Of a DNA stretch of 64,000 nt, positions 1-10,542 are shown in pieces. Under the pieces are notes generated by a model. The model made no database searches and had not been told where the DNA came from. It saw only the letters and a program-made list of their open reading frames with translations. Position 1 is the first letter of the stretch. Every line of letters begins with the position of its first letter. Origin of the DNA: Pseudopyrenochaeta lycopersici (lineage: Eukaryota > Ascomycota > Dothideomycetes > Pleosporales > Pseudopyrenochaetaceae); assembly GCA_003313425.1 (NCBI GenBank), contig NHZP01000012.1, positions 124,001 through 188,000 of the forward strand. Reading direction: 5' to 3'. A program made the translations under genes and the position numbers.

Positions 1-2069
1 GCTCATAGTTCAGATGTAAAATTAAGTGGTTAGCTGCGGCATTCTAATTAACAGTCTATGATAGCTCTGCCTATGTTTCGATAGATCTACCCCCTTGTAT
101 CAGCTAGAAATGTGTATCGTTCGGAACCACCATTTGTCGAGCTTGAGAAATGCATCCAGGCTGCTTTAGCCAGGCCCCTACCACATAACTGCGTCACTTC
201 CACCTGACAACTTTCCGACCAATTGCTTGAATTGATCGATATCTCCGGGGAATTTGAGGGTTTTTGACTTCAATTTTGCGTTCCGTGGTGCTACTTCTCA
301 GGTGAAACCCTCTTCTTAATTCATTGTTTTATCTGCACTGGCGTAGGAACCATTGTCAAAAACACTGCCGCAGAGATGTCATTCGTCCTACATTCTCATT
401 GATGATATCGCGCTCAAGTCGCCCAGAAATTGGCTGCATACTTTATCTACACAAACAGCAGACTTTTATTCTGCAAAAGTCTTATATGTTGCTCGGAAAA
501 TTCCCTAATCCGTGGACGTAGCTAGGCTACCAAACACTCTATGGTGGTTACTACAGTGCTCAAGCCTCGAATCGTTTGAATGCTGTTACTCCAAAAATGG
601 CAGATTTAGCAATCAATAGCGGAGAGAAGCATATAAAGTATGAGTTTTACTTGAGTGCAACATATTCAAGTCTTACAATGAAGTTTCTCTATGGGTTTGT
701 ATGTTTGCATAGGATCACGAGGGCGTGGAAGTGGTATGCCATAGCAGCGTTCTCTCGAACCCAATGTGAGGCAGAGCGACTGTCTCATCCACCCTTGGAG
801 GTACTCCGGACTGAGTTTGCAGACAAAATATCTGGAATCTAACACCACTGGGAATTCCTATATGGGCCAGCCTGCAGGAGGTGTTGGTTCGTGGGGCGCA
901 AAGTAGATAAACGGTGCATGTGATAATTTAGCCGCTTCAGATGAGCTTAGTTATATGGTAAATGACGATAGGATTATCCACGTTGACGGTAAAGACGGCG
1001 ATCTTCAATGAGCCGAACAAACAGACCAGAGTGAAAATATTGGTTGCCGCATTGCTGGGACAAGCCAAAAATTATGTGTATACCCAATTCATGTCCATAC
1101 AGTAAATGCGGTTAGGAAGTACTGCAGCTTGCTTTCGAGCAGTGGCGTTCTGCGACTGGTTAAAGAAGGTTATTTGAGCCAATATTCGTTTGTGGTCGCT
1201 CCTTTTCATACGTGTACACTGATTTTTCTCCTGATCTATCCAGATTAAATATCAATTAAATATCAACGCTCTTTAATCTTCAATGCTAGTTATGCTACCT
1301 TGGCTGCTTTAACAAGCCACCCTAGAAGTAATAGCAGAGACTAGAGCTATGGACTTGTTTGCAGCGCCAGAATATTGATAGAACTATCAACCCCCTAAAC
1401 TTTCAGAGCAACTGTAGCAGTGGGAACTATTTTTCAATGAAATTCTACGCTACACCATGTGGTTGGAAGCCCCTGATCAGAGGTTCTGGATATTGTGTTC
1501 GGCAAAATTGCTGTACAATGCACGGTGATTGACCGGCGTTGTCAAGGAGAAAGTCAAGTAACTGAAGACAATGCAAGGTCCTGACTCAGAATTAAAGGAA
1601 TGGGCAATTTTATCTGGGATATCCTGAAATTCTAACAATAAACTCTATTCCTTACTTATCGCTGCTTTATGACTTCGCTCGCATGCTATTCTCAACTTTT
1701 CCATCAATGATTTGCTGTGTCTCTTTCCCCTACGGGTGACCCTGTTCGCGACATTTTGGTGGGCTGTTCATAATATTGTGATGGTTTTGACAGTATAAAG
1801 CCTACTAGCAGTCTTTGATTTCGGGTGGTCACGGGCCCCCACCGCCATATATGAGAACTTGACGATCATAACCCGATATTGATTACCATTAATGCCTTCT
1901 TTCTGGCTAGTCCATGTATCAACGCAGTGGCTTAGCTTACACTCCTAGACCTACCGGTCTTTATCATAAGTTACCTTTGGCTTTCCGGGCGATAGAAACT
2001 TGGCGTGGTTTCTCTTCTCATGGTGGGCTCTTTTTTGGGCTATATTGAGTGGTAAGCGCAGTTACTATA
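1..2069. other. No gene supported
   Basis: Base composition is close to that of the flanking genic DNA and there is no RIP-like AT collapse. Only short open frames are present, the longest about 88 codons at 576-842. None shows a recognisable motif, codon bias or a splice pattern that would join neighbours. It may be decayed or regulatory sequence; I see nothing that can be annotated. Confidence 0.5.
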
Positions 2070-3853
2070 ACGTGTTCCACTGCCGGTCACCTGCGAATAC
2101 CAGCTAACCACAAATGCGAAAACCCACCGAAAATCAGGAAAACTAACCTATGCAGTCTCAACAACCACCTAGTACAGTCACACGTCAATTGTTTTGGTTG
2201 CCAAGCGAGGTCGCTTAATACGCGTCGCACAACCAGCACATTTCAGCCACCTCTCAAAATGCCACCACTTCGCTAGTTTAGCACAGAAATCTTAGGAAAT
2301 GCCTGCTAAGGGCCTAATTTAACACCTCTAAAGTAATAAGTAATTATCTCTAAAGCTAAGGCTAGTATTTTAGTTATAGAGCTTATAGCTAAGTTTAAGT
2401 GTTTACTAAATTATATCTACACTACTATTTAACTTACTTAAACTTAAGTAATATAAAATAAAGCTCTTTATTCTAGGCGCCCTTAACTACTATTACTTTA
2501 TTAGTAAAGGATTATGTATTATATAGTACGCGCGTAGCTAAAGATTAAGTACTTAGAGCTAGCTTAAGCTAGCGTAGTTATAAACTATAATAGCACCTCT
2601 TTAAAGCTACTTAGTAATAGCATATTATATTAATTACTTAAGAGATAAGGCCTTACTAAATATTACTATAAAAAGCGTCTAAACCTATACTTAGTTTATA
2701 CTTAGTAGTATTATATATTCTATAAGACGTACTCTACTTTTCTATAGTATTACTATACTCTTAAGTTTTTAGATAAGTACTTAATTTAGAAGAGCTTAGG
2801 CTATAATAAGTAGTACTTTTACTATTTATAAGAGAAATAGAAGAGAGAGATAATTACTCTTATTAGTACTAGTATAAAGCTTACGTAGATAGTATAAAGC
2901 GCTATATAGCTTAATAAATAAAGGTAAGTAAGGAGGAGTAGGCTAGTTATAATAGAGCGTAATCTAAGTACTTTATAAGGTAGCTACTCTACTAAAAGTT
3001 ATATCTAAGCCTTAATAGAGGGTCTCCTGCCTACTTATAAGTATTTATAGCTCTTTATATAAGATAACGCGCGTATCTATATATTAAAGAGAGGAAAGGC
3101 TTAGCTAGCTAAGTAAGGTATTAATACTATTATCTAGCTACCTTACTTACTAGACTTTAACCCTATTAAGTACCTCTAGTAGCACCTTAAAAAGCGTATA
3201 AATTACTTCTATCCTTAATATAATAACTACAAGGTAGCTAAATAGGATTAGGATAGTTTCTATAACGCTTTAAAGAAGTACTAATATAGTATACTAAGCA
3301 GCCTTATTAAGACACTAATTTTAAGTATACTTTATTAAATTTACACCTGTAAGAAGGCGTAAAGCTAGTAAATAAAGTACTAGCTCCTAGATATCTCCTT
3401 AGCCTAAAAAATCTATATTATTATTAAGTTTAAGGCTATTTTTCTATATTGTTGTGATACAGCCCTAGTGTTAGCGATACATGGGGCAAGCTTAGCAACG
3501 AAAACATATAACTAAAAACTGTATTATATCTTAAGACTAAAGTATCTAGCCTCCTATATACTCTTTAATCTATATTTTAAATTATTAAAGGTTTTAGGCA
3601 ATAAGTCTTAAAATATAGTAAAATTACATAAAGTTGTATGAAAATTAACACAAAAACTCAGTATCTAGATATTAGTAGAAGGGATAGTGTAAGGATATAA
3701 AAGAAGCGATAAAATAATGTAGAAGGCTAGATATTAAGTTACAAGAGATTAAACTAAGTTGTTGTAAAGATTACAATAGTTGGTTTTCCTGATTTTTGGT
3801 GGGTTTTCGCGTTCCCGGTTGACTGGTATTCGCAGGTGACTGACAGAACACGT
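2070..3853 (+). mobile_element. Tc1/mariner-type DNA transposon, RIP-damaged
   Basis: Imperfect terminal inverted repeats of about 80 bp bound the element. The left end reads ACGTGTTCC and continues to about 2145; the right end is its inverse, about 3782 to 3853. TA dinucleotides flank it at 2068-2069 and 3854-3855, the target duplication expected for Tc1/mariner. The inverted repeats keep normal composition, while the interior from about 2330 to 3780 is extremely AT-rich with CpA and TpG almost absent. That pattern is RIP. The element is about 1.78 kb, the usual length for fungal mariner-like copies. It cannot move on its own because its transposase is full of stops. Confidence 0.85.
2259..3430 (+). 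pseudogene. Tc1/mariner DDE transposase remnant
   Basis: The likely start is the ATG at 2259, giving MPPLR followed by an in-frame stop where fungal mariner transposases normally have Gln or Arg. Reading on, a GPNLTPLK-like segment matches the family's N-terminal helix-turn-helix region. Around 3060-3090 a D-N-A-R-I motif corresponds to the second catalytic region. Around 3134-3205 there is a decayed version of the W-P-P-Y-S-P-D-L-N-P-I-E-x-L-W motif that carries the third catalytic acid. Many stops fall where CAA, CAG or TGG codons are expected, the direct outcome of RIP C-to-T change. The 3' limit is approximate. Confidence 0.75.
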
Positions 3854-4105
3854 TAGGCAGACCTTCCTTGGTATCTACATAGGCAGCTTGATTGACGTAC
3901 AGTTCATTGTTGAAGGCTGTTCCGACGTGAAACCGGTGGTCAAGCCCATCACGTATGGTTCACCCGAAGGTAGTGATACTCTCTAGTTAGGAGTAACAGC
4001 AGAGTATACGGCAGTTCAAATTTACGATTAACCAAGATTCTATTATCCGAATAGTATTGCCTTCCTTCCTCGGTCTCCTTCTAGCTGAAATATTTCGTTT
4101 ACTCT
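3854..4105. other. Short intergenic spacer
   Basis: This holds about 250 bp of normal composition between the mariner copy and the end of the flavin-reductase-like gene. No terminator or other element can be assigned. Confidence 0.4.
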
Positions 4106-4990
4106 CTATAAATCAGTGTTAATGTCTAGTCTCTGAATCTCGAAAGCTTGAGTTGAACGACCATAGCTAATACCTCCAAGACGACTAATTGGCTTCAGTA
4201 TCTAAATCGAGAACTTAGTTTCTCAGCACGAAAGTCTCAGGGTATATCTGACCTTCATGTCTAACAGGGTCTGTTCCTCATTGATAGCGTCCTTCCGTGC
4301 CCAAAACCGTGTTCCCTCTAATACAACTAGGGAGCCTGACGACGCCCCTGGCCTCATGTGGCTTTTGAATTCTCGGATGCTTTCCACTTTAGCTTCGATG
4401 CTAAATAAAGATTCCCCAACTCTTGCGCACGTAATAGTCTCACAATCGTGCACCGGGCTCAGACCACTGATATTCCACTCTGACGTGCCGTAAGGAGAGT
4501 TGATGCCGCACGCGTTAACCGCTTCGACAATGGCTTCATGTACGAGGTTGATAACGCATTCTCCGGTTTCCTGCAAATTGCGTAATGTGTCGTTAGGTTG
4601 AACGAGCGGTGTTGTTAGGCCAAGCACAAAGAGCGGGGGGTCTACGTGTACCATATTGAAGAAGCTGAAGGGTGCAAGGTTGGTTGTGCTACTATCCTTT
4701 GATCGTGTAGAGACTAGTGCTATTGGACGAGGCACAATGGCGCCAATGAGAAGCTTATAATTGCTCATGGGGTGGCGCCCAGCTGCCCAGGGATCGACTG
4801 ATATATGGTTGGAGGCTTCGGCAGGGTTATGGTACTTATTTGCGCCGCCACCAACAGTCCACGTTGGCTCAGGGGCCTGGATGTTCTCGAAGGGCTCAGC
4901 GGCTGTCTCCCACGATGGTCGGGTACTTTCGATCTTCTTGAAATCGGCGTGTTTGGCACGCTTGTAAGGCGTTTCACGATTCGCAGCCAT
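4106..4990 (-). CDS. Flavin reductase-like (FMN-binding split barrel) protein, 2 exons
   Basis: Complement of 4253-4990 joined to 4106-4201, 277 residues. The protein belongs to the flavin reductase-like/DIM6-NtaB family, which binds FMN in a split beta-barrel and often supplies reduced flavin to a monooxygenase. Seen directly: a fungal N-terminal extension of about 75 residues, then the domain opening with P-M-S-N-Y-K-L-L-I-G-A-I-V-P-R-P-I-A-L-V-S-T, then N-L-A-P-F-S-F-F-N-M and the E-C-V-I-N-L-V motif. The first exon alone runs into a stop without the family's C-terminal signature. A 51-nt GT-AG intron (4202-4252) restores P-I-S-R-L-G-G-I-S-Y-G-R in phase, so the splice is well supported. 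There is no signal peptide, so it is probably cytosolic. The neighbouring ring-cleaving dioxygenase suggests aromatic catabolism, but this is inference. Confidence 0.88.
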
Positions 4991-5970
4991 CGTGTGTTTA
5001 TCAATGTTGATTTAAAGGTCGAAGCGGACGTGCAGGTTTTCAAGGCAATGAAGGTTCATTCTGTACTGCAGTCGTGAAGGGTACTTGACCTAGGCGGTAC
5101 TTGAACTAGGGACATTGGCCCAATTCTGCTGCCACCAGTCCTCCAAACTTACCAATTGCTCTGTAATCTCATCGTGGTTATACATAAGAGTACCTCTGCA
5201 AAACAATCTACTAATCTATGTGTAATGGTCTAGAGTTTAGGTTGAATTAGCTTATGGGCGACCGAAGGGCCAGAGCCTGGAAAATGGCAGCGTGGAATTC
5301 ACAACTTTGAAACATCCGTCTTCCGAAGCTTGCTAAGCACTACGTTGGCAAACCCTTAGTCAGAACAATTCGCTAACATACTTGTTTAGCTTTTGCATTA
5401 TTCAGCGTCTTCGTGTCCGATCGCGCGTGTACTCGGACTTTGATCCGGTATGCTTTGATCCACCATAACCCTAGCCAGTCCGAACCAACGGACGAAATGC
5501 GGATCAAACCCGCCCTTCCTCTCCACAACCCTATGGATCAACTTTAGATTTAAATTTCTCCTCCACGATTATTTGTATGGAGCGAAAGATAACGATGCTA
5601 GGCTGTTACGCGATAGGGCTTTCGGCATATCCCTTACAGATTCTGTGACGTTCCGACATGGCACAAATGACGAATCAGGTCACATGAATTGAGAGTTTTC
5701 CGATTCGAGACCTTGTGATTATGTTCGAGGAAAAGTATGATCTCTAGAAGCCACATAATTATGCAACACAATATCGCTGATTTCAGTGAGGTTAGAACAG
5801 GTTGAGCGTGCTCTCAAAAAGCTACGAACTATCCTGACAGAAATTATCTGCAAAGAGCGCAAATGAAACAAATTCACGGGGGTAGGCATTACAAACTAGT
5901 GGGTACCAATATATAATACTATAACTTTCTATACAGAATTTCCAGGTAATACTGTGCCCTCCGGAACTTA
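4991..5970. other. Intergenic region, nothing recognised
   Basis: About 1 kb separates two minus-strand genes and must contain the promoter of the flavin-reductase-like gene and the 3' region of the dioxygenase gene. Only shadow frames occur. No tRNA or conserved repeat was recognised. Confidence 0.4.
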
Positions 5971-7422
5971 TCAGTCCTCCTTGCTTTGAGCTATTGCCTT
6001 AAAAGCGGGGGGCTCGTTCTCCTCACACATCTTCCATGACCATTCTGTGAGATACAATGGGCATTCTGTCTCGAACATGACCAACGTTAGAGGGCCATCA
6101 GTTGCTAGCACGGGCTTCGTAGTGTCAACGGTTTGCAAAAATCTGTACTCCTCCTCCGCAGGGCCATGCGCGGTTACAGCACCTGAGTAAAAGATACCAG
6201 GAAATGCTGCCTTGTCAGCAGCACTTGCATCAGCTAGGCCATGTAATGTGGCGAAACTGAACTCATTCATAGTGTTGCGATGATACCAGGGCAAACGATG
6301 AGTGTCAATGGCTGCTTCATGGCGCTTGCCAAAGATGACAAGGTCTATGACGGCAGTGTTGGGCGCTTTGCCGTATGCTGGCGCTGTGAGCACAGTATGC
6401 GCGCTCGGATCTTTGTGATCGTAGTGCACGTTTGCCAAATAGTCGAAGCGCCCAAGGTCGTACTTGTATGGATAGAGGGTCCCATGCCAGCCTACAACAT
6501 CGAAAGGCGTATGTTCCTGCTGACAAGAGTACAGCTTATAGTCAAGACGCGAGACGATAGTCCATTTAGCCGATGTAGAGGTTGCAACCATTTTCCCATC
6601 CCTCTCCACGACTTGCCCGTCCAAGTACGCTGTAGGAATCAGGAAGTCCCTACTGTGAGCAGCTCCTGAAGTTCCCATGATGCCAAGTTCTGGTAGCCGA
6701 AAATGCCCTTGGTATAGCTCGCAAATGAATCCTCGAGAAGGTGTGCCATTCACGAGCTTGACTTGGTATCGCAGGCCGCGCGGAATAACAGCAATCTCGT
6801 TGGATCTCACCAAGAGATTTCCAAGCTCAGTAGTGATATCTAGCACTCCTGTTTGAGGAACAATAAGAGCCTCACCGTCTAAGCTCGCAAAAGCTGTATA
6901 AGGCTCCATGTCCTTGTTCACATTGAATACCCAGGTTGCAAGGCCGGTTTTCTGGGCAGGGTCACCTGTGCTTCCGACCAGGCGTTGGTCCAACCAACCA
7001 GATTCCTCTAATAGTGGGAATAGTTTCCATGTTTTAGAGTCTGGATTCAGGATGGACGGCTTTGCCGGATCGCTACTTTGCAGTTCGTGGTGATAAGGAG
7101 TATTACGTCCATGTATAACACTTGGCTTAACGCGATATGTCCACGTATGAACAGCATGGGATCGCGGTCCTACGAACGCACTGCCGGACAGTTTCTCGGT
7201 TCGAAGGTCGAGGGGAGGGCGCTGAGGGCTGTTATTCACCAGTGGCACGGCGCCAGGCGCAGCTTCAGATCTGTCGGCGATGGGTTAGATTACAAATATA
7301 TGACGTGCTATGTTACTACGAAAGATGCGAACTAACTTATGGTAATTTCCGAACCCTTCAAGATAGCTGTAGATTTCCCTGACAGCGAAATCTGTACCGG
7401 GGATGTACGACTGATAAGTCAT
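5971..7422 (-). CDS. Homogentisate 1,2-dioxygenase-like protein, 2 exons
   Basis: Complement of 7337-7422 joined to 5971-7270, 461 residues. The family opens the ring of homogentisate to maleylacetoacetate in Phe/Tyr catabolism using Fe(II). The first exon encodes M-T-Y-Q-S-Y and the diagnostic Y-L-E-G-F-G-N-Y-H. A 66-nt GT-AG intron (7271-7336) joins it in phase to S-E-A-A-P-G-A-V-P-L and the N-S-P-Q-R-P-P-L-D-L segment, so the start at 7422 is firmly chosen. The iron ligands are all present: His359 in Y-H-R-N, Glu365 in M-N-E-F and His397 in A-H-G-P. The active-site His291 in V-G-W-H-G is also there. Length equals the usual 440-460. It differs from canonical HGDs at several positions (for example H-A-S-E is H-K-S-E), and no FAH or maleylacetoacetate isomerase lies beside it. 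It could therefore be a paralog for another aromatic substrate. Confidence 0.92.
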
Positions 7423-8178
7423 GGTTAGGATTGAGACTGTTATCTTGCAAAAACTTGTAGTATGTGAATCAGATAGACAAGGGGCCTTATATCCATGTCG
7501 TATGTTCGTCTCATTATTTTTATACCACTCCCGCCCAGCCAGATGTTTTTTCAATACCCAAGTTCAGGTGTCAGTTCCCGCGGCCGAAATCCCCATGGGC
7601 TTGTGGAGAGCATAGAAGCGACCTACATTACTAAATGCTCACAAATCTAGGAGTACCAATCAGTCAGGTTCCGAAAGAAACACAAAGATCGTCCGCGGAA
7701 GGTCTCCGCATTTGTCTAGCCAAGCACGGGTGGGCCATTTCCTCGATCCGTACAAATGTGATTGACTTGGTCATCCTTGTTAGTGTCGCTACATGTTTGC
7801 CTGACAAACAAATTTCAAATCCTCTGGTGCTCCCTGGTACTCTTCTTTCCGCACGGGAGCACTTAGCCGTGGTTGCGTCACTTTCAAGTGTCTTGAATCC
7901 GAGTTTCCGAACCAGTCCCTTGGAAGCGTCCCCCAGAATTACCAATCAAGACATAGTTCAAATCACAAGAGCCACAACAGGTTTAGTAAGTGTTGATACC
8001 AAAAGCGGTGAACCATGATGAGGCCTCACTCGCACAATTAGTCTCTAGGATAAGTTCTATAAAACCTACTGCCTTTAGCCTGTTCGAGTGTGGCAAGAGC
8101 TCAACTTTCGTCTTTGCCGAATCACTACCCCTTATTGAATAGCCTATTTGGACCTGGTCCTGCAAGAGAATTTCCATA
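7423..8178. promoter_or_regulatory. Divergent intergenic region between HGD-like and S15 hydrolase genes
   Basis: The two genes are transcribed away from each other with about 750 bp between start codons, so both promoters must lie here. Open frames of about 93-127 codons cover 7635-8018 (plus) and 7664-7945 (minus). Neither matches a family I know and they overlap each other, so I do not call them genes. No clear binding-site repeat was identified. Confidence 0.45.
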
Positions 8179-10380
8179 ATGACTGAAACGCAGCTCACTC
8201 ATATTGGTGAATTCCGCGATGGACCTTTTGTGGGTTTGCAGTACAAAACAAAGACTCATGCCGGTGTTCTTGATGAACAGGGAAAATTCTCATATCCTGT
8301 TGGAGAAGTGGTTACTTTTTTCATCGGCGACCTCATAATTGGCTCCACAGTGTGTGACGACACTCTGTCGCTCGCATCTCTTCATGGAGAAGCGGTAAAG
8401 GGTACCTTCGCACCCGCTACGATCAACCTCGCTCGTTTTGTCCTAAGTCTTTCCGGCGATCGTGATTTCCGCAATGGTGTGGTAATCAATGAGACGATCA
8501 TTGATACAATCAATGACAATATGAATGGTGTTTTCTTCAACTCCGATATCGAATCATTTGAGGCATCACAATCCGTTCGCGAAGTCTTTTCTAGACTCAA
8601 TCTCCGGATTCGCGGAGTCGCCGAGGTGCGCAATCATCTTCGGCGCACACATCAAGGCATCAAGGTACTACGAGATGTGCGCATTCCCACTCGAGACGGC
8701 CTTTGGCTTGGTGCAGATATCTTCTATCCTCATGGGAACGGACCTTGGCCGGTTCTAATGAATATGAGCGTATACGGTCGAGCTTTCAGAATCGGTGCAA
8801 TTCGGAATGAGGATGAATTTCATGAGAGCGAGGAGCGAGAAGACAAATTCTTTCAAAACATAAAAGACGATATCCCACCTTTCTTCAGATGGTCGGAAGC
8901 TGCATTTAGGCCCAATACCTCCACCTGGGTGCCTCGAGGCTATGTTATGGTTCGCGTGGACCATCGCGGCATTGGTAATACTCCCGGGAAAGTTAACCCT
9001 TTCTCTGCCCAGGAAGCCAAAGATTACTATGATGCTATAGAGTGGACCGCAAAGCAGCCTTGGAGTGACGGGAACATTGGTCTGTTTGGAGCATCTTATC
9101 ACGCCACAAACCAGTGGAGCGTAGCTGCTATGCGCCCACCATCTCTCAAGGCAATTGCTCCTCTTGCTAGTGATGCAGATGCATATCGAGACCTTTCATA
9201 TCCTGGAGGAATCTTCATTGGCAATTACCGCAAATACTGGTGGGATGTTTTGGTTGGCCAAGCACGGAATCCGGACTCGGATGCTGTCGATTTCTTAGGA
9301 GGATTCGAACAACATTTATTCGACGAGGAGTTCTATCATGGAGAAGGCCTGGTGTCAGCGGACTTCTCAAAAATCGACATTCCTGTTTTGACATCTGTAA
9401 GCCAAACCGAAATCATCCACAGCCGCGCTGGTTTCGAAGCATTTCGGGGTTTATCTTCATCTGTTAAGCACCTTCTTGTTTGGGACGCTTTCTATATGCC
9501 TTCTATGATCCAGGATAGTGATGCAGACTTACACACGTTCTTCAGCAAATATCTGAAGGGTATAGAACCAGACCAAGAACTCCCACCCGTGCGTATGATG
9601 ATGCGCACTGGTGAGGGGAAGTTCCATTGGCGTGACGAACTTGATTGGCCAATCCCTAAGACGCATTATTGTACATATTTCATGGACGTTGATACACAAG
9701 ATGGAAAAGGGGGTCTTTACGACGTTCCGCCTGTAACAGCACGCAAAGCTGAGTATTCCGCTGATATAAGGAACGCGAAGGACCAAGGTGGACCAAAAGT
9801 TGTATTTGAGTCAGCACCATTCGAGAGCACCATCGACTTTGCCGGACATTTTAAAGCGACAGTATGGGTATCCTCGACCTCAGCAGATGCAGATGTTTGG
9901 GTTTCGCTTAGGGTTATTGAGGACGGGCGTGAGGTGCCATACAGGACCCTCGCACCCGACACATTCCAAGGCGATTCCCAAGCTCAAAAAAATAGAAAGA
10001 CCCCTCCACTTACAATGGGCTGCTTGAAAGCTTCACAAAGAGCAATTGATTCGACTCGTAGCACCCCTGATCGGCCACGGCACAGCCATCGAGAGCAAGA
10101 CGTCCAAAAATTGAACGCCAATGAACCAGTTCAGCTCGACATCGAATTGTTCGCCACCACAGGTCAGATAGCAGCTGGACAACGGCTGCGTGTCGAAATT
10201 ACACCTGTCGAGGGATCAGGGGGCTTTCCCGGATTTGAGCGCGCCTATGATAGCTCTTACCATAATAATGCTTTCAATTGTATTTATACGGGTGGAATAT
10301 ATCCGAGCTCGATTACTATTCCAATTATTTCACCAAATGAACCAAGTAAAGCAGCAAATCCTGGAGAAGAAGATAAATAG
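8179..10380 (+). CDS. S15 family hydrolase (CocE/X-Pro dipeptidyl-peptidase-like) with N-terminal extra domain
   Basis: A single exon of 733 residues. Three parts are visible. Residues 10-70 hold a G-x-F-x-D-G-P-x-x-G-L-x-Y ... G-x-F-x-Y-x-x-G-E-x-V-x-F-x-I-G-D module, reminiscent of domains in bacterial secreted or lipid-anchored proteins. Residues 160-470 form the alpha/beta-hydrolase with I-P-T-R-D-G, G-Y-V-M-V-R-V-D-H-R-G and the nucleophile elbow G-A-S-Y-H at Ser306. Residues 550-715 form the jelly-roll C-terminal domain (PepX_C) with the G-C-L-K-A-S-x-R and A-G-Q-R-L-R-V-E-I motifs. Family members hydrolyse acyl, ester or amide bonds; the substrate here is unknown. The usual catalytic Asp and His motifs after Ser306 are hard to find: the segment after I-P-V-L-T-S lacks the W-x-D pattern and the later G-x-H-x-W pattern is absent. 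Activity may therefore be altered. There is no signal peptide. Confidence 0.88.
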   Translation: MTETQLTHIGEFRDGPFVGLQYKTKTHAGVLDEQGKFSYPVGEVVTFFIGDLIIGSTVCDDTLSLASLHGEAVKGTFAPATINLARFVLSLSGDRDFRNGVVINETIIDTINDNMNGVFFNSDIESFEASQSVREVFSRLNLRIRGVAEVRNHLRRTHQGIKVLRDVRIPTRDGLWLGADIFYPHGNGPWPVLMNMSVYGRAFRIGAIRNEDEFHESEEREDKFFQNIKDDIPPFFRWSEAAFRPNTSTWVPRGYVMVRVDHRGIGNTPGKVNPFSAQEAKDYYDAIEWTAKQPWSDGNIGLFGASYHATNQWSVAAMRPPSLKAIAPLASDADAYRDLSYPGGIFIGNYRKYWWDVLVGQARNPDSDAVDFLGGFEQHLFDEEFYHGEGLVSADFSKIDIPVLTSVSQTEIIHSRAGFEAFRGLSSSVKHLLVWDAFYMPSMIQDSDADLHTFFSKYLKGIEPDQELPPVRMMMRTGEGKFHWRDELDWPIPKTHYCTYFMDVDTQDGKGGLYDVPPVTARKAEYSADIRNAKDQGGPKVVFESAPFESTIDFAGHFKATVWVSSTSADADVWVSLRVIEDGREVPYRTLAPDTFQGDSQAQKNRKTPPLTMGCLKASQRAIDSTRSTPDRPRHSHREQDVQKLNANEPVQLDIELFATTGQIAAGQRLRVEITPVEGSGGFPGFERAYDSSYHNNAFNCIYTGGIYPSSITIPIISPNEPSKAANPGEEDK

Positions 10381-10542
10381 GGTATAAATCTATATACTTC
10401 GAACTATAGGGTGCCCCATGGCTGCCTTATGTAAGGTATTTTACTTAGGGTAGTGGGTTTGCTGCGCTAGAATAAGAATCTGCAAAGAAATATCTCCAGA
10501 GGCATCGTTCTGTTATGCTAAAACCTTTCTCCTGGTTATCTT

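Noticed and set aside
576..842. 88-codon frame in the first 2 kb
   Set aside because: No homology recognised, no supporting splice sites or codon bias, and an overlapping frame on the other strand.
7635..8018. Overlapping frames of 127 and 93 codons on opposite strands in the divergent intergenic region
   Set aside because: No motif, no splice partners and mutual overlap; more likely chance frames in promoter DNA.
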